A stretch of DNA of 13,317 nucleotides from DASVBJ01 sp036375895 (lineage in GTDB: Bacteria > Actinomycetota > Actinomycetes > JACCUZ01). The stretch's first letter is position 1. Every line of letters begins with the position of its first letter. Below the pieces are notes generated by a model. It saw only the letters and a program-made list of their open reading frames with translations, ran no database searches and was not told the origin of the DNA. Shown piece after piece: positions 1 through 5,680 of this stretch. Location: positions 1-13,317 of the forward strand of contig DASVBJ010000219.1 in assembly GCA_036375895.1 (NCBI GenBank), given 5' to 3'. A program made the position numbers and the translations under genes.

Positions 1-273
1 CACGACGGCCGGGTGCAGGTTGACGGCGGCCGTGCCCGACGTCGTCACGACCGGCACCGGGCGGCCGGAGGCCTTCGCGAGGCCCAGCGCCAGGAAGCCC
101 GCGGTCCGCTCGTCGATGCGCACGTGCAGCCTCAGCCGGCCGTCGGCGTCGGCAGCGTGCAGGGCGAACGCGAGCGGGGCCGAGCGTGACCCCGGGCTCA
201 GGACCGCCTCCCGGACCCCGCCGCGCACGAGCGCGTCGACCAGCACGCGAGCCAGCGCCGTCGACGGGTTCAC
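1..273 (-). CDS. menD: MenD, N-terminal 91 residues (partial, runs off the window)
   Basis: 2-succinyl-5-enolpyruvyl-6-hydroxy-3-cyclohexene-1-carboxylate (SEPHCHC) synthase, the thiamine-diphosphate enzyme that adds succinic semialdehyde from 2-oxoglutarate to isochorismate in menaquinone synthesis. Only the first 91 codons are present, and the frame is open through base 1. Visible family signatures are SPGSRSAP at about residues 26-33, RIDERTAGF at about 52-60, whose Glu (residue 55) matches the ThDP-activating glutamate of MenD, and TSGTAAVNLHPAV at the truncated end. The GTG at 273 is chosen because it places these motifs at family-typical distances and a TAGGGT hexamer lies seven bases upstream. 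It follows menC on the same strand after a repeat-rich gap of 192 bases, so it may have its own promoter. The identification is very secure; the exact start less so. Confidence 0.95.
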   Translation of the reverse strand, partial: MNPSTALARVLVDALVRGGVREAVLSPGSRSAPLAFALHAADADGRLRLHVRIDERTAGFLALGLAKASGRPVPVVTTSGTAAVNLHPAVV

Positions 274-286
274 GCTGCGGACCCTA
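274..286 (-). promoter_or_regulatory. Candidate leaderless -10 element of menD
   Basis: On the minus strand TAGGGT (bases 286-281) fits the actinobacterial TAnnnT -10 pattern and is followed by exactly seven bases before the GTG start. That would put the transcription start at or next to the start codon, as in leaderless genes. The AGGG inside the same hexamer could instead act as a ribosome-binding site eight bases from the start, so the two readings compete. No good -35 is visible; the best is TTGGCC at a long 20-base spacing. Confidence 0.4.
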
Positions 287-310
287 CCGAGGGCCCCATA
301 CCGCCGGGCC

Positions 311-364
311 AACCCGTGACCCGTTCAGATCGCCGGCCGGCGAACCCGCGATCCGTCCAGATCG
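311..364. repeat. Imperfect direct repeat upstream of menD, units A and B (period 32)
   Basis: Two 22-base copies at 311-332 and 343-364 differ at three positions. Both begin AACCCG and end CAGATCG. They lie in the 192-base gap between menC and menD, which has no credible gene. They resemble units C and D further along (shared GACCCGTTC and GATC blocks), so the whole gap looks like four degenerate copies of one element. They could be operator sites, remnants of a tandem array, or a structured leader. Confidence 0.6.
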
Positions 365-368
365 GATG

Positions 369-417
369 CCTTTCCGGTCACCGGGAGACCCGATCCGCAT
401 CCAATCCTGCGGAAAGG
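369..417. other. Inverted repeat within the menC-menD gap
   Basis: CCTTTCCG (369-376) and CGGAAAGG (410-417) are perfect 8-base inverted arms with a 33-base loop that holds most of repeat unit C. A second inverted pair, ATCGGATGC (361-369) with GCATCCGAT (438-446), nests around it. The region could fold in RNA reading out of menC, as terminator or leader structure. No T-tract follows on either strand. Confidence 0.45.
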
Positions 418-454
418 GTCGCCCGGAGACCCGTTCCGCATCCGATCCTGCGGA
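381..454. repeat. Imperfect direct repeat upstream of menD, units C and D (period 41)
   Basis: Two 33-base copies at 381-413 and 422-454 differ at only three positions. The core is GAGACCC, one variable stretch, then CCGCATCC and ATCCTGCGGA. The repeat ends 12 bases before the menC stop codon. Confidence 0.75.
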
Positions 455-465
455 GACCGGCGCGG

Positions 466-1413
466 TCACCCGGGGAGCAGCGCCTCGACCGCTGCCAGCC
501 GCTCCCGCCAGCGCGCGGCCGTCCGGTCGTCGGCGGCGACGACGCCGGCACGGTCGGGCTCCGGCCGCCCCACAGGCAGCGCACCGTCGACCACCCGCAG
601 CGGCGCCGAGGTCACGTCGCCGTCGAGCAGGGCCAGGGTCGCCAGGCCGCAGGCGTAGGGCAGGTCGGGCAGTGCGGCCGCGAGCGCGACGCCCGCCGCG
701 ATCCCGACGGACGTCTCCAGCGCCGACGACACGACGACCGGCAGCCCGATCTGCTCGGCCACCCGCAGGCACGCCCGCACCCCGCCGAGCGGCGCGACCT
801 TGAGGACCGCGACGTCGGCCGCCTCGAGCCGCGCGACCCGCAGCGGGTCCTCGGCCCGGCGGATCGACTCGTCCGCGGCGACCGGCACGTCGACCCGTCT
901 GCGCACCGCGGCGAGCTCCTCCACGGTGCGGCACGGCTGCTCGACGTACTCCAACCCGCCCGCCGCCCGGTCCAGCAGGCCGGTCATCCGCACCGCGGTG
1001 TCGACGTCCCACCCCCCGTTCACGTCGACCCGGACCCGCCCGCCCGGCCCGAGCGCCGCGCGCACCGCCTCCACCCGGGCCAGGTCGTCGCCCTCGGTCT
1101 GCCCCGCCTCGGCCACCTTGACCTTCGCGGTGCGGCAGCCGGCCGAGGCGCGCACGATCGCGGCGGCGCGGTCCGGCCCGACCGCGGGCACGGTGACGTT
1201 CACCGGCACGGACGTACGCCGGGGCGCCGGCCACCCGTCGTACGCCGCCTCGCGGGCAGCCACCAGCCAGGGCACGCACTCCCGGGCGTCGTAGTCCCAG
1301 AACGGCGGGAACTCCCCCCATCCCGCCGGGCCGCGCAGCAGGACGCCCTCCCGGACGTCGATGCCGCGGAAGCGGGTGCGCATCGGGATGCTGTAGACGA
1401 TCGGCTCCGGCAC
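466..1413 (-). CDS. menC: o-Succinylbenzoate synthase MenC
   Basis: Enolase-superfamily enzyme that dehydrates SHCHC to o-succinylbenzoate, the cytosolic step after MenD and MenH. The 315-residue protein shows the superfamily layout: capping-domain start MRTRFRG at about 11-17, the KVK acid/base lysine pair at 97-99, metal ligands D130 (RVDVNGGW), E158 (VEQP) and D181 (AADES), and the opposite-face K205 (LKVAPLGG). The GTG at 1413 is chosen because GAGGA lies eight bases upstream on the minus strand and it leaves a short natural lead-in to MRTRFRG. An in-frame ATG at 1434 would overlap the menB start, and an ATG at 1383 would drop the conserved first strand. It is divergent from menB and upstream of menD on the same strand. 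Identification is secure. Confidence 0.95.
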   Translation of the reverse strand: MPEPIVYSIPMRTRFRGIDVREGVLLRGPAGWGEFPPFWDYDARECVPWLVAAREAAYDGWPAPRRTSVPVNVTVPAVGPDRAAAIVRASAGCRTAKVKVAEAGQTEGDDLARVEAVRAALGPGGRVRVDVNGGWDVDTAVRMTGLLDRAAGGLEYVEQPCRTVEELAAVRRRVDVPVAADESIRRAEDPLRVARLEAADVAVLKVAPLGGVRACLRVAEQIGLPVVVSSALETSVGIAAGVALAAALPDLPYACGLATLALLDGDVTSAPLRVVDGALPVGRPEPDRAGVVAADDRTAARWRERLAAVEALLPG

Positions 1414-1419
1414 GCCGCC

Positions 1420-1425
1420 TATCCT
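1420..1425 (+). promoter_or_regulatory. Predicted leaderless promoter (-10) of menB
   Basis: TATCCT (1420-1425) matches TAnnnT and is followed by seven bases (CGCCGAC) and then the menB ATG. This is the classic leaderless arrangement of actinobacteria, and menB has no ribosome-binding site upstream. A weak -35-like TAGACG lies at 1394-1399 with a 20-base spacer. The same bases 1422-1426 read on the other strand are the GAGGA ribosome-binding site of menC, so one short stretch serves both genes. Confidence 0.6.
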
Positions 1426-1432
1426 CGCCGAC

Positions 1433-2344
1433 ATGGTCTCCGAGCTCTTCGACCCCGCCGCGTGGACGCCCGTCGAGGGCTTCGACCTCGCCGACATCAC
1501 CTACCACCGCGCCGTGGGCCAGGGCACGGTGCGGGTCGCCTTCGACCGCCCCGAGGTGCGCAACGCGTTCCGCCCGCAGACGGTCGACGAGCTGTACCGC
1601 GTGCTGGACCACGCCCGCATGACGCCCGACGTCGGCTGCGTGCTGCTGACCGGCAACGGCCCCTCGCCGCGCGACGGCGGGTGGGCCTTCTGCTCCGGGG
1701 GCGACCAGCGCATCCGCGGACGCTCCGGCTACCAGTACGCCCACGGCGAGACCGCGGACACCGTCGACGCGGCCCGGGTCAAGGCGGAGGGCGGCCGGCT
1801 GCACATCCTCGAGGTGCAGCGGCTGATCCGCACGATGCCCAAGGTCGTGGTGGCGGTCGTGCCGGGCTGGGCCGCCGGCGGGGGCCACTCGCTGCACGTC
1901 GTCTGCGACCTCACCATCGCCAGCCGTGAGCACGCGCGCTTCAAGCAGACCGACGCCGACGTCGGGTCCTTCGACGGCGGCTACGGCTCGGCGTACCTCG
2001 CGAAGATGGTGGGGCAGAAGTTCGCCCGGGAGATCTTCTTCCTGGGCCGCGAGTACGACGCCGAGGCCATGCACCGGATGGGCGCGGTCAACCTCGTCGC
2101 CGACCACGCCGACCTGGAGCGGGTCGCACTCGAGGTGGCCGCGGAGGTCAACGGCAAGAGCCCGACCGCCCAGCGCATGCTGAAGTTCGCCTTCAACCTG
2201 CTCGACGACGGGCTGATGGGTCAGCAGGTGTTCGCCGGGGAGGCGACCCGGCTGGCGTACATGACCGACGAGGCCGTCGAGGGACGCGACGCCTTCCTGG
2301 ACAAGCGCGCCCCCGACTGGTCGCCGTTCCCCTGGTACTTCTAG
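1433..2344 (+). CDS. menB: 1,4-Dihydroxy-2-naphthoyl-CoA synthase MenB
   Basis: Crotonase-family enzyme that closes the second ring, converting o-succinylbenzoyl-CoA to 1,4-dihydroxy-2-naphthoyl-CoA. The protein is 303 residues and collinear with the M. tuberculosis enzyme at a constant offset of about 11. FCSGGDQ (87-92) and GWAAGGGHS (145-153) form the oxyanion and CoA site. The TDADVGSFD segment carries D174 and D181, equivalent to Asp185 and Asp192 of the mycobacterial protein, and Y276 matches its Tyr287. The presence of the side-chain Asp marks the type that does not need bicarbonate (family knowledge). The C-terminus PDWSPFPWYF is typical. The ATG at 1433 is favoured by the -10 element seven bases upstream. 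The stop TAG directly abuts the menE ATG, so the two are probably cotranscribed. Confidence 0.97.
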   Translation: MVSELFDPAAWTPVEGFDLADITYHRAVGQGTVRVAFDRPEVRNAFRPQTVDELYRVLDHARMTPDVGCVLLTGNGPSPRDGGWAFCSGGDQRIRGRSGYQYAHGETADTVDAARVKAEGGRLHILEVQRLIRTMPKVVVAVVPGWAAGGGHSLHVVCDLTIASREHARFKQTDADVGSFDGGYGSAYLAKMVGQKFAREIFFLGREYDAEAMHRMGAVNLVADHADLERVALEVAAEVNGKSPTAQRMLKFAFNLLDDGLMGQQVFAGEATRLAYMTDEAVEGRDAFLDKRAPDWSPFPWYF

Positions 2345-3511
2345 ATGTCCCGGTCCCTGCACGGTCTCACCGCGCCCACCGGTGAGGCGGTCCTCACCTC
2401 CCTGCTGCCGGCGTTGGCGGCCGCGCTCGACGGCGCCGGCCCGGCGCTGCTGCCGCTGCCGAGCGGGGGCGGACGGCGTGCCGTCCTGACGGCGTTGCGG
2501 CCGGAGCTGCCGCTCGAGCACGACGAGGTGGCGCTCGTCGTGCCCACCTCCGGCTCGACCGGGGAGCCCAAGGGGGCCCTGCTGACCGCGGCGGCGCTGC
2601 AGCACTCCGCACGCGCGACGATCGAGCACCTGGGCGGCCACGGCCAGTGGCTGCTCGCCCTGCCCGTCACGCACATCGCCGGCCTGCAGGTGCTCGTCCG
2701 GTCGCTGGAGAGCCGGGTCCGCCCCGAGGTCGTCGACCTCTACGGCGGCTTCGACGTCGCCGCCTTCGCTGCTGCCGCGGACCGGCTGGACCCGCACGGC
2801 CGCCGGTACACCGCCCTCGTGCCGACCCAGCTGCGGCGGCTCCTCGACGCGGGCGTGGAGCTCGGCGGGTTCGACGCCGTGCTCGTGGGCGGCGCCGGGC
2901 TGCCCGGCGGGCTGCGTCGCCGCATCGAGGCGGCGGGGGTGCGGGTGGTGCACACCTACGGCATGTCCGAGACGTGCGGGGGGTGCGTGTACGACGGGCT
3001 GCCGCTGCCGGGGGTCGACGTCCGGCTCGGCGCCGACGGCCGGGTGGCCATCGGCGGTCCGGTGGTCTTCCGCGGCTACCGACTGCGGCCAGACCTCACG
3101 GAGGGGGCGCTGGTCGACGGCCGGCACGTGACGCAGGACCTCGGTCGATGGGTTGCCGACGGTCGCCTCGAGGTGCTCGGCCGGGCCGACGACGTCATCG
3201 TCAGCGGCGGGGTCAACGTGCCGGCGGCGCTCGTGGAGCGCGTGCTCACCGAGCACCCCGGCATCCACGCCTGCGCGGTCGTCGGGCGACCCGACGAGGA
3301 GTGGGGCGAGCGCGTGGTGGCGGTCGTCGAGGCGGCCGACTGGGACGACGTGCCGTCCCTGGACGACCTGCGAACCTTCGCGGCCGCCACCCTCGAGCCG
3401 GCCGCCCTGCCCAGGGAGCGCATGGTGCTCGGGGTGCTGCCGACGCTGCCCTCGGGCAAGCCCGACAAGGCGGCGGTGCGTACCCTCGTCGCCGCACGCC
3501 CCGCCGACTGA
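2345..3511 (+). CDS. menE: o-Succinylbenzoate-CoA ligase MenE
   Basis: ANL-superfamily adenylate-forming enzyme that activates o-succinylbenzoate with ATP and CoA to give the MenB substrate. Motifs in order: phosphate-binding TSGSTGEPKG at 68-77, TYGMSET at 204-210, the hinge GRADD at about 279-283, and the C-terminal PSGKPDK with the adenylation lysine K372. At 388 residues it is shorter than the roughly 450-500 of Bacillus or E. coli MenE. Nearly all the missing length is N-terminal, before the P-loop, as is common in actinobacterial MenE. The ATG starts immediately after the menB stop in the same frame with zero spacing, so translation is probably coupled; no separate strong ribosome-binding site is seen. 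menA follows 22 bases later. Confidence 0.94.
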   Translation: MSRSLHGLTAPTGEAVLTSLLPALAAALDGAGPALLPLPSGGGRRAVLTALRPELPLEHDEVALVVPTSGSTGEPKGALLTAAALQHSARATIEHLGGHGQWLLALPVTHIAGLQVLVRSLESRVRPEVVDLYGGFDVAAFAAAADRLDPHGRRYTALVPTQLRRLLDAGVELGGFDAVLVGGAGLPGGLRRRIEAAGVRVVHTYGMSETCGGCVYDGLPLPGVDVRLGADGRVAIGGPVVFRGYRLRPDLTEGALVDGRHVTQDLGRWVADGRLEVLGRADDVIVSGGVNVPAALVERVLTEHPGIHACAVVGRPDEEWGERVVAVVEAADWDDVPSLDDLRTFAAATLEPAALPRERMVLGVLPTLPSGKPDKAAVRTLVAARPAD

Positions 3512-3533
3512 GCCCGGAGGAGGACCGACACCC

Positions 3534-4421
3534 ATGGCCACGCCCGCCCAGTGGGTCGAGGGCGCCCGCCTGCGCACCCTGCCGGCTGCGGTCGCCCCGG
3601 TGGCGGCCGGCACCGGCGCTGCCGCGGCCGTGGGCGGCTTCGTCGCGTGGCGGGCCCTGGTCGCGCTGCTGGTCGCGCTGGCCCTGCAGGTCGGCGTCAA
3701 CTACGCCAACGACTACAGCGACGGGGTGCGCGGCACCGACGACCAGCGGGTCGGGCCGCTGCGGCTGGTCGGCTCGGGCGTGGCCGCGCCGGCCGCGGTG
3801 AAGCGCGCGGCCCTGCTGTCGTTCGCGGTCGCGGCCGCGGCCGGTCTGCTGCTCGCGGCCGTCACGACCTGGTGGCTGCTGCTGGTGGGCGCGGCGGCGG
3901 TCGTGGCCGCCTGGTTCTACACCGGCGGCACCCGGCCCTACGGCTACCGCGGCCTCGGCGAGGTGTCGGTGTTCGTGTTCTTCGGGCTGGTGGCCACCGT
4001 CGGCACGACGTACGTCCAGGCCGAGCGGGTCACCGCGGTCTCGGTGCTCGCCGGGGTCGGCTGCGGCTCCTTCGCCTGCGCGATCCTCGTGGCGAACAAC
4101 CTGCGCGACATCGGCACCGACATCGTGGCCGGGAAGCGCACCTTGGCGGTGCTGCTCGGCGACCGCCGCTCTCGCCTGCTGTACGTCGGGCTCGTCACCC
4201 TCGGCTACGCGCTGCTCGTGCCGATCGCGCTGCTGACGGACGGGCCGGTGCCCCGCGTCCTGGTGCTCCTGCTGCTGGCACCCGCAGCGGCCGCCGTCCG
4301 TGACTGCCGCCGGGTGCTGGCCGGGGCGGGTGGACGCGATCTCGTCGTCGTGCTGCGCGACACCGGTCTGCTGCTGCTCGCCTACGGCCTCGGCCTGCTG
4401 GTGGTGCTGAGCCTGGCGTGA
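3534..4421 (+). CDS. menA: 1,4-Dihydroxy-2-naphthoate polyprenyltransferase MenA
   Basis: UbiA-superfamily membrane prenyltransferase that joins the polyprenyl tail to 1,4-dihydroxy-2-naphthoate, giving demethylmenaquinone. The 295-residue protein is almost entirely hydrophobic helices. It carries both aspartate-rich Mg-diphosphate motifs: NDYSDGVRGTD at 59-69 and NNLRDIGTD at about 189-197, the latter followed by GKRTLAV. The ATG at 3534 is chosen because GGAGGAGGA sits nine bases upstream and homologues begin at this point (WxxGARLRTLPAAVAP); the frame is open further upstream but only inside menE. It is the last gene of the menB-menE-menA run, and a palindromic stretch follows the stop codon. 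Confidence 0.96.
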   Translation: MATPAQWVEGARLRTLPAAVAPVAAGTGAAAAVGGFVAWRALVALLVALALQVGVNYANDYSDGVRGTDDQRVGPLRLVGSGVAAPAAVKRAALLSFAVAAAAGLLLAAVTTWWLLLVGAAAVVAAWFYTGGTRPYGYRGLGEVSVFVFFGLVATVGTTYVQAERVTAVSVLAGVGCGSFACAILVANNLRDIGTDIVAGKRTLAVLLGDRRSRLLYVGLVTLGYALLVPIALLTDGPVPRVLVLLLLAPAAAAVRDCRRVLAGAGGRDLVVVLRDTGLLLLAYGLGLLVVLSLA

Positions 4422-4429
4422 CGACGGAC

Positions 4430-4457
4430 CGGTCGGCCGACCGAGACGGGTCGGTCG
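4430..4457 (+). terminator. Candidate hairpin terminator after menA
   Basis: Eight bases after the menA stop there is a 14-base perfect palindrome (4430-4443, core GGTCGGCCGACC), overlapped by a hairpin with a 7-base-pair stem CGACCGA/TCGGTCG (4438-4444 and 4451-4457) and a six-base loop. No T-tract follows, as is usual in high-GC actinobacteria. The two folds are mutually exclusive. The position after an operon end supports termination, but this is inference. Confidence 0.45.
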
Positions 4458-4492
4458 CCTGTCGGTGGGCTCGCCGAGCAGCTGATCATGCG

Positions 4493-4540
4493 GACCTTCA
4501 GCCCTGTACGGCAGCGGTTCTCCCCGGGACCATGAAGGTC
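4493..4540 (+). other. Inverted repeat upstream of the small membrane protein gene
   Basis: GACCTTCA (4493-4500) and TGAAGGTC (4533-4540) are perfect 8-base arms separated by 32 bases. The right arm ends 21 bases before the GTG start and just before the AGGGGG ribosome-binding site. It could be a leader hairpin or an operator. The gap from menA to this gene is 140 bases and contains this element plus the hairpin above; I see no clear -35/-10 pair in it. Confidence 0.4.
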
Positions 4541-4561
4541 GACGACGAAGGGGGAACGAGC

Positions 4562-4747
4562 GTGAGCAGCAACGGCGCTGGTGCGGCCGCCGGTAGCGGC
4601 GCGATCTACGGCCTCGGCATGTTCGGCGCGTGGGTGTACTACTGGCAGCAGGCCGACACGTTCTGGGAGTACCTGCTCGCAGTGGTCCAGGGTCCCCTGT
4701 GGCCGGCTTGGATGGTCTACGAGGCCTTCTCCGCTCTCGCCGCCTGA
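4562..4747 (+). CDS. Small two-helix membrane protein of unknown function (61 aa)
   Basis: I do not recognise a named family. The 61-residue product has a Ser/Gly/Ala-rich start, a hydrophobic segment GAIYGLGMFGAWVYYW (about 13-28), a short polar turn QQADTFWEY, and a second hydrophobic segment (about 36-58) with WPAWMVYEAF. This is a likely helical hairpin in the membrane, unusually rich in Trp and Tyr. The GTG at 4562 is chosen because AGGGGGA lies just upstream. An in-frame ATG at 4532 would add ten mostly charged residues but has no ribosome-binding site. It looks like a real gene: the aromatic, membrane-compatible composition is not that of a random GC-rich frame. It lies downstream of menA on the same strand and converges with the Lrp-type gene. 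Confidence 0.65.
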   Translation: MSSNGAGAAAGSGAIYGLGMFGAWVYYWQQADTFWEYLLAVVQGPLWPAWMVYEAFSALAA

Positions 4748-4786
4748 CCTCCATCCGCTCAAGGACGCGGCGCAGGCGGCCGCTGG

Positions 4787-4801
4787 CCGGCGGTCAGCCG
4801 G
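4787..4801. terminator. Weak hairpin spanning the stop codon of the Lrp-type gene
   Basis: CCGGC (4787-4791) and GCCGG (4797-4801) form a five-base-pair stem with loop GGTCA, which contains the regulator's stop codon (minus strand). It sits at the convergent junction with the small membrane protein gene, where a bidirectional terminator is expected. The stem is short and there is no T-tract, so support is modest. Confidence 0.25.
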
Positions 4802-5246
4802 ACGGGTGCGCGGCCACGCGGTCCTCCCACTTGGTCGACAGCACGACCGTCGTGCGGGTGCGGGACACCCCACGGATCTTGCGCAGCCGTGACAGCGTCC
4901 GCTCCAGCTCGGGGACGTCGGCGACGCGGACCTTGAGCAGGAAGCTCTCCTCCCCCGCGACGAACCAGCAGTCCTCGATCTCCTCCAGCTTGGCCATCGC
5001 CACGGCCACCGCGTCCTGGTCGGAGGTGTCGGACAGGTGCACTCCGACCAGCGCGGCCACCGACAGGCCGAGGGCCCCGGGGTCCACGGCCGCGTGGTAG
5101 CCGGTGATCACGCCGGCCTGCTCGAGGCGGGCCACCCGCTCGGCGACGCTGGGGCCGGACATGCCGACGAGGCGGCCCAGCTCGGCGTAGGACGCTCGGG
5201 CGTTGGCGCGCAGCGCCTCGATCAGGGTCCGGTCGACCGTGTCCAT
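4794..5246 (-). CDS. Lrp/AsnC-family transcriptional regulator
   Basis: The 150-residue length and two-domain layout are standard for the family. The N-terminal winged helix-turn-helix begins with VDRTLIEALRANARASYAEL (about 4-23), with the recognition segment MSGPSVAERVARLEQAGVI at about 29-47. It is followed by a RAM (AsnC) ligand-binding domain from about residue 62 to 140, including the AGEESFLLKV stretch at 97-106. Such proteins form dimers and octamers and respond to amino acids or related ligands; the ligand here cannot be inferred. ATG at 5246 is supported by GGAGGAA about seven bases upstream. It is divergent from a 47-residue gene across a 151-base AT-rich gap, the usual setting for autoregulation and control of the neighbour. 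Confidence 0.93.
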   Translation of the reverse strand: MDTVDRTLIEALRANARASYAELGRLVGMSGPSVAERVARLEQAGVITGYHAAVDPGALGLSVAALVGVHLSDTSDQDAVAVAMAKLEEIEDCWFVAGEESFLLKVRVADVPELERTLSRLRKIRGVSRTRTTVVLSTKWEDRVAAHPSG

Positions 5247-5290
5247 GTCCGCTTCCTCCGCTTATCTGCCGACCACACCCGCCATGTCAC

Positions 5291-5296
5291 AGGCTA
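5291..5296 (-). promoter_or_regulatory. Possible -10 element of the Lrp-type gene
   Basis: TAGCCT on the minus strand (5296-5291) fits TAnnnT and would give a leader of about 37 bases containing the GGAGGAA ribosome-binding site. No convincing -35 is placed 17-18 bases upstream; the AT-rich TAATTT there is the nearest candidate. Low support. Confidence 0.3.
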
Positions 5297-5322
5297 ACCG
5301 GCCGAGTGAGACCTAAATTACG

Positions 5323-5351
5323 TGGTCAAGATGGTCAGTTTGCCTTATGAT
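5323..5351 (+). promoter_or_regulatory. Predicted housekeeping-sigma promoter of the 47-aa gene
   Basis: TGGTCA (5323-5328), a 17-base spacer, then TATGAT (5346-5351), one base from the TATAAT consensus, in an AT-rich island unlike the surrounding DNA. Transcription would start near 5358, giving a leader of about 40 bases with GAGG ten bases before the ATG at 5398. The near-direct repeat GGTCAAGAT/GGTCAGTTT (5324-5332 and 5333-5341) overlaps the -35 and spacer and could be a regulator site. The divergent Lrp-type protein is the obvious candidate, by inference only. Confidence 0.6.
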
Positions 5352-5397
5352 CCAAGGCGACAAGCCGAGACGACCTTGGAATCGAGGTAGCAACCCC

Positions 5398-5541
5398 ATG
5401 ATCACCCTGGATCTGGCCCGCGCGCACATCCGTGACCTCCAGCGAGAGGCCGACCGTGACCGGGCCGGGAGCCCCGCCCGGCAGGCCCCGTCCCCCCGCC
5501 GGCTGCGCCGCCTGGTCAGCCGGCATCGCGACGGCCGCTGA
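5398..5541 (+). CDS. Small basic protein of unknown function (47 aa)
   Basis: No family is assigned. The product starts MITLDLARAHIRDLQREADR, a predicted amphipathic helix over about residues 3-20, followed by an Arg/Pro-rich basic tail ending RRLVSRHRDGR. There is no Cys and no membrane segment. Start choice: ATG at 5398 has GAGG ten bases upstream and a good promoter further up. An earlier in-frame ATG at 5347 lies inside that promoter's -10 and is rejected. The stop codon lies in the loop of a strong hairpin. The dedicated promoter, ribosome-binding site and terminator-like hairpin together make a real gene likely despite its size. It is divergent from the Lrp-type regulator and may be its target. 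Confidence 0.6.
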   Translation: MITLDLARAHIRDLQREADRDRAGSPARQAPSPRRLRRLVSRHRDGR

Positions 5542-5561
5542 GGCCGTCGCGATGCACCGGC
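5519..5561 (+). terminator. Strong terminator-like hairpin after the 47-aa gene
   Basis: A perfect 13-base-pair stem (arms 5524-5536 and 5542-5554, core CGCGACGGCC) with loop GCTGA, extended past a two-base bulge by GCCGG (5519-5523) pairing with CCGGC (5557-5561). The TGA stop codon of the 47-residue gene is in the loop (5539-5541). There is no T-tract, typical for actinobacteria. It is the strongest hairpin in the window apart from the palindrome near 13170. Confidence 0.7.
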
Positions 5562-5587
5562 ACCCCGACCACCGCTGAGGCAGTCGA
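5520..5587 (+). repeat. 37-base imperfect tandem duplication at the end of the 47-aa gene
   Basis: About 31 bases from 5520 (starting CCGGCA, ending CCGCTGAGGCCGTCG) recur at 5557 with five mismatches (ending CCGCTGAGGCAGTCG). The second copy repeats the Pro-Leu-stop-like CCGCTGA string in untranslated DNA. The rest of the 139-base gap to the next gene (to 5680) shows no other clear feature; TAGGCT at 5652-5657 could be its -10. Confidence 0.5.
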
Positions 5588-5680
5588 CCGGGCAACGACC
5601 GGGACCACGGCGGCGGCACCGCTCGACCCCGCAGGCCACCACGGGAGTGACTAGGCTCCAGGGATGAGGAGCCGCTCGCG

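Noticed and set aside
311..454. CRISPR array
   Set aside because: Only two to four degenerate units with unequal periods (32 and 41), no true spacers and no cas genes.
284..3700. A very long open frame (over 1100 codons) on the minus strand opposite menB, menE and part of the menC region
   Set aside because: It has low-complexity Arg/Gly/Ala/Pro composition with no domain, and lies antisense to clearly functional men genes. Long spurious frames are expected at this G+C content.
3153..4421. A longer MenA starting inside menE
   Set aside because: The extra N-terminal residues are an out-of-frame reading of menE. The ATG at 3534 has a strong ribosome-binding site and the family-typical start.
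4418..4561. An N-terminal extension of the 61-residue membrane protein to the ATG at 4418
   Set aside because: It would include the hairpin DNA downstream of menA and lacks a ribosome-binding site; the GTG at 4562 has AGGGGG upstream.
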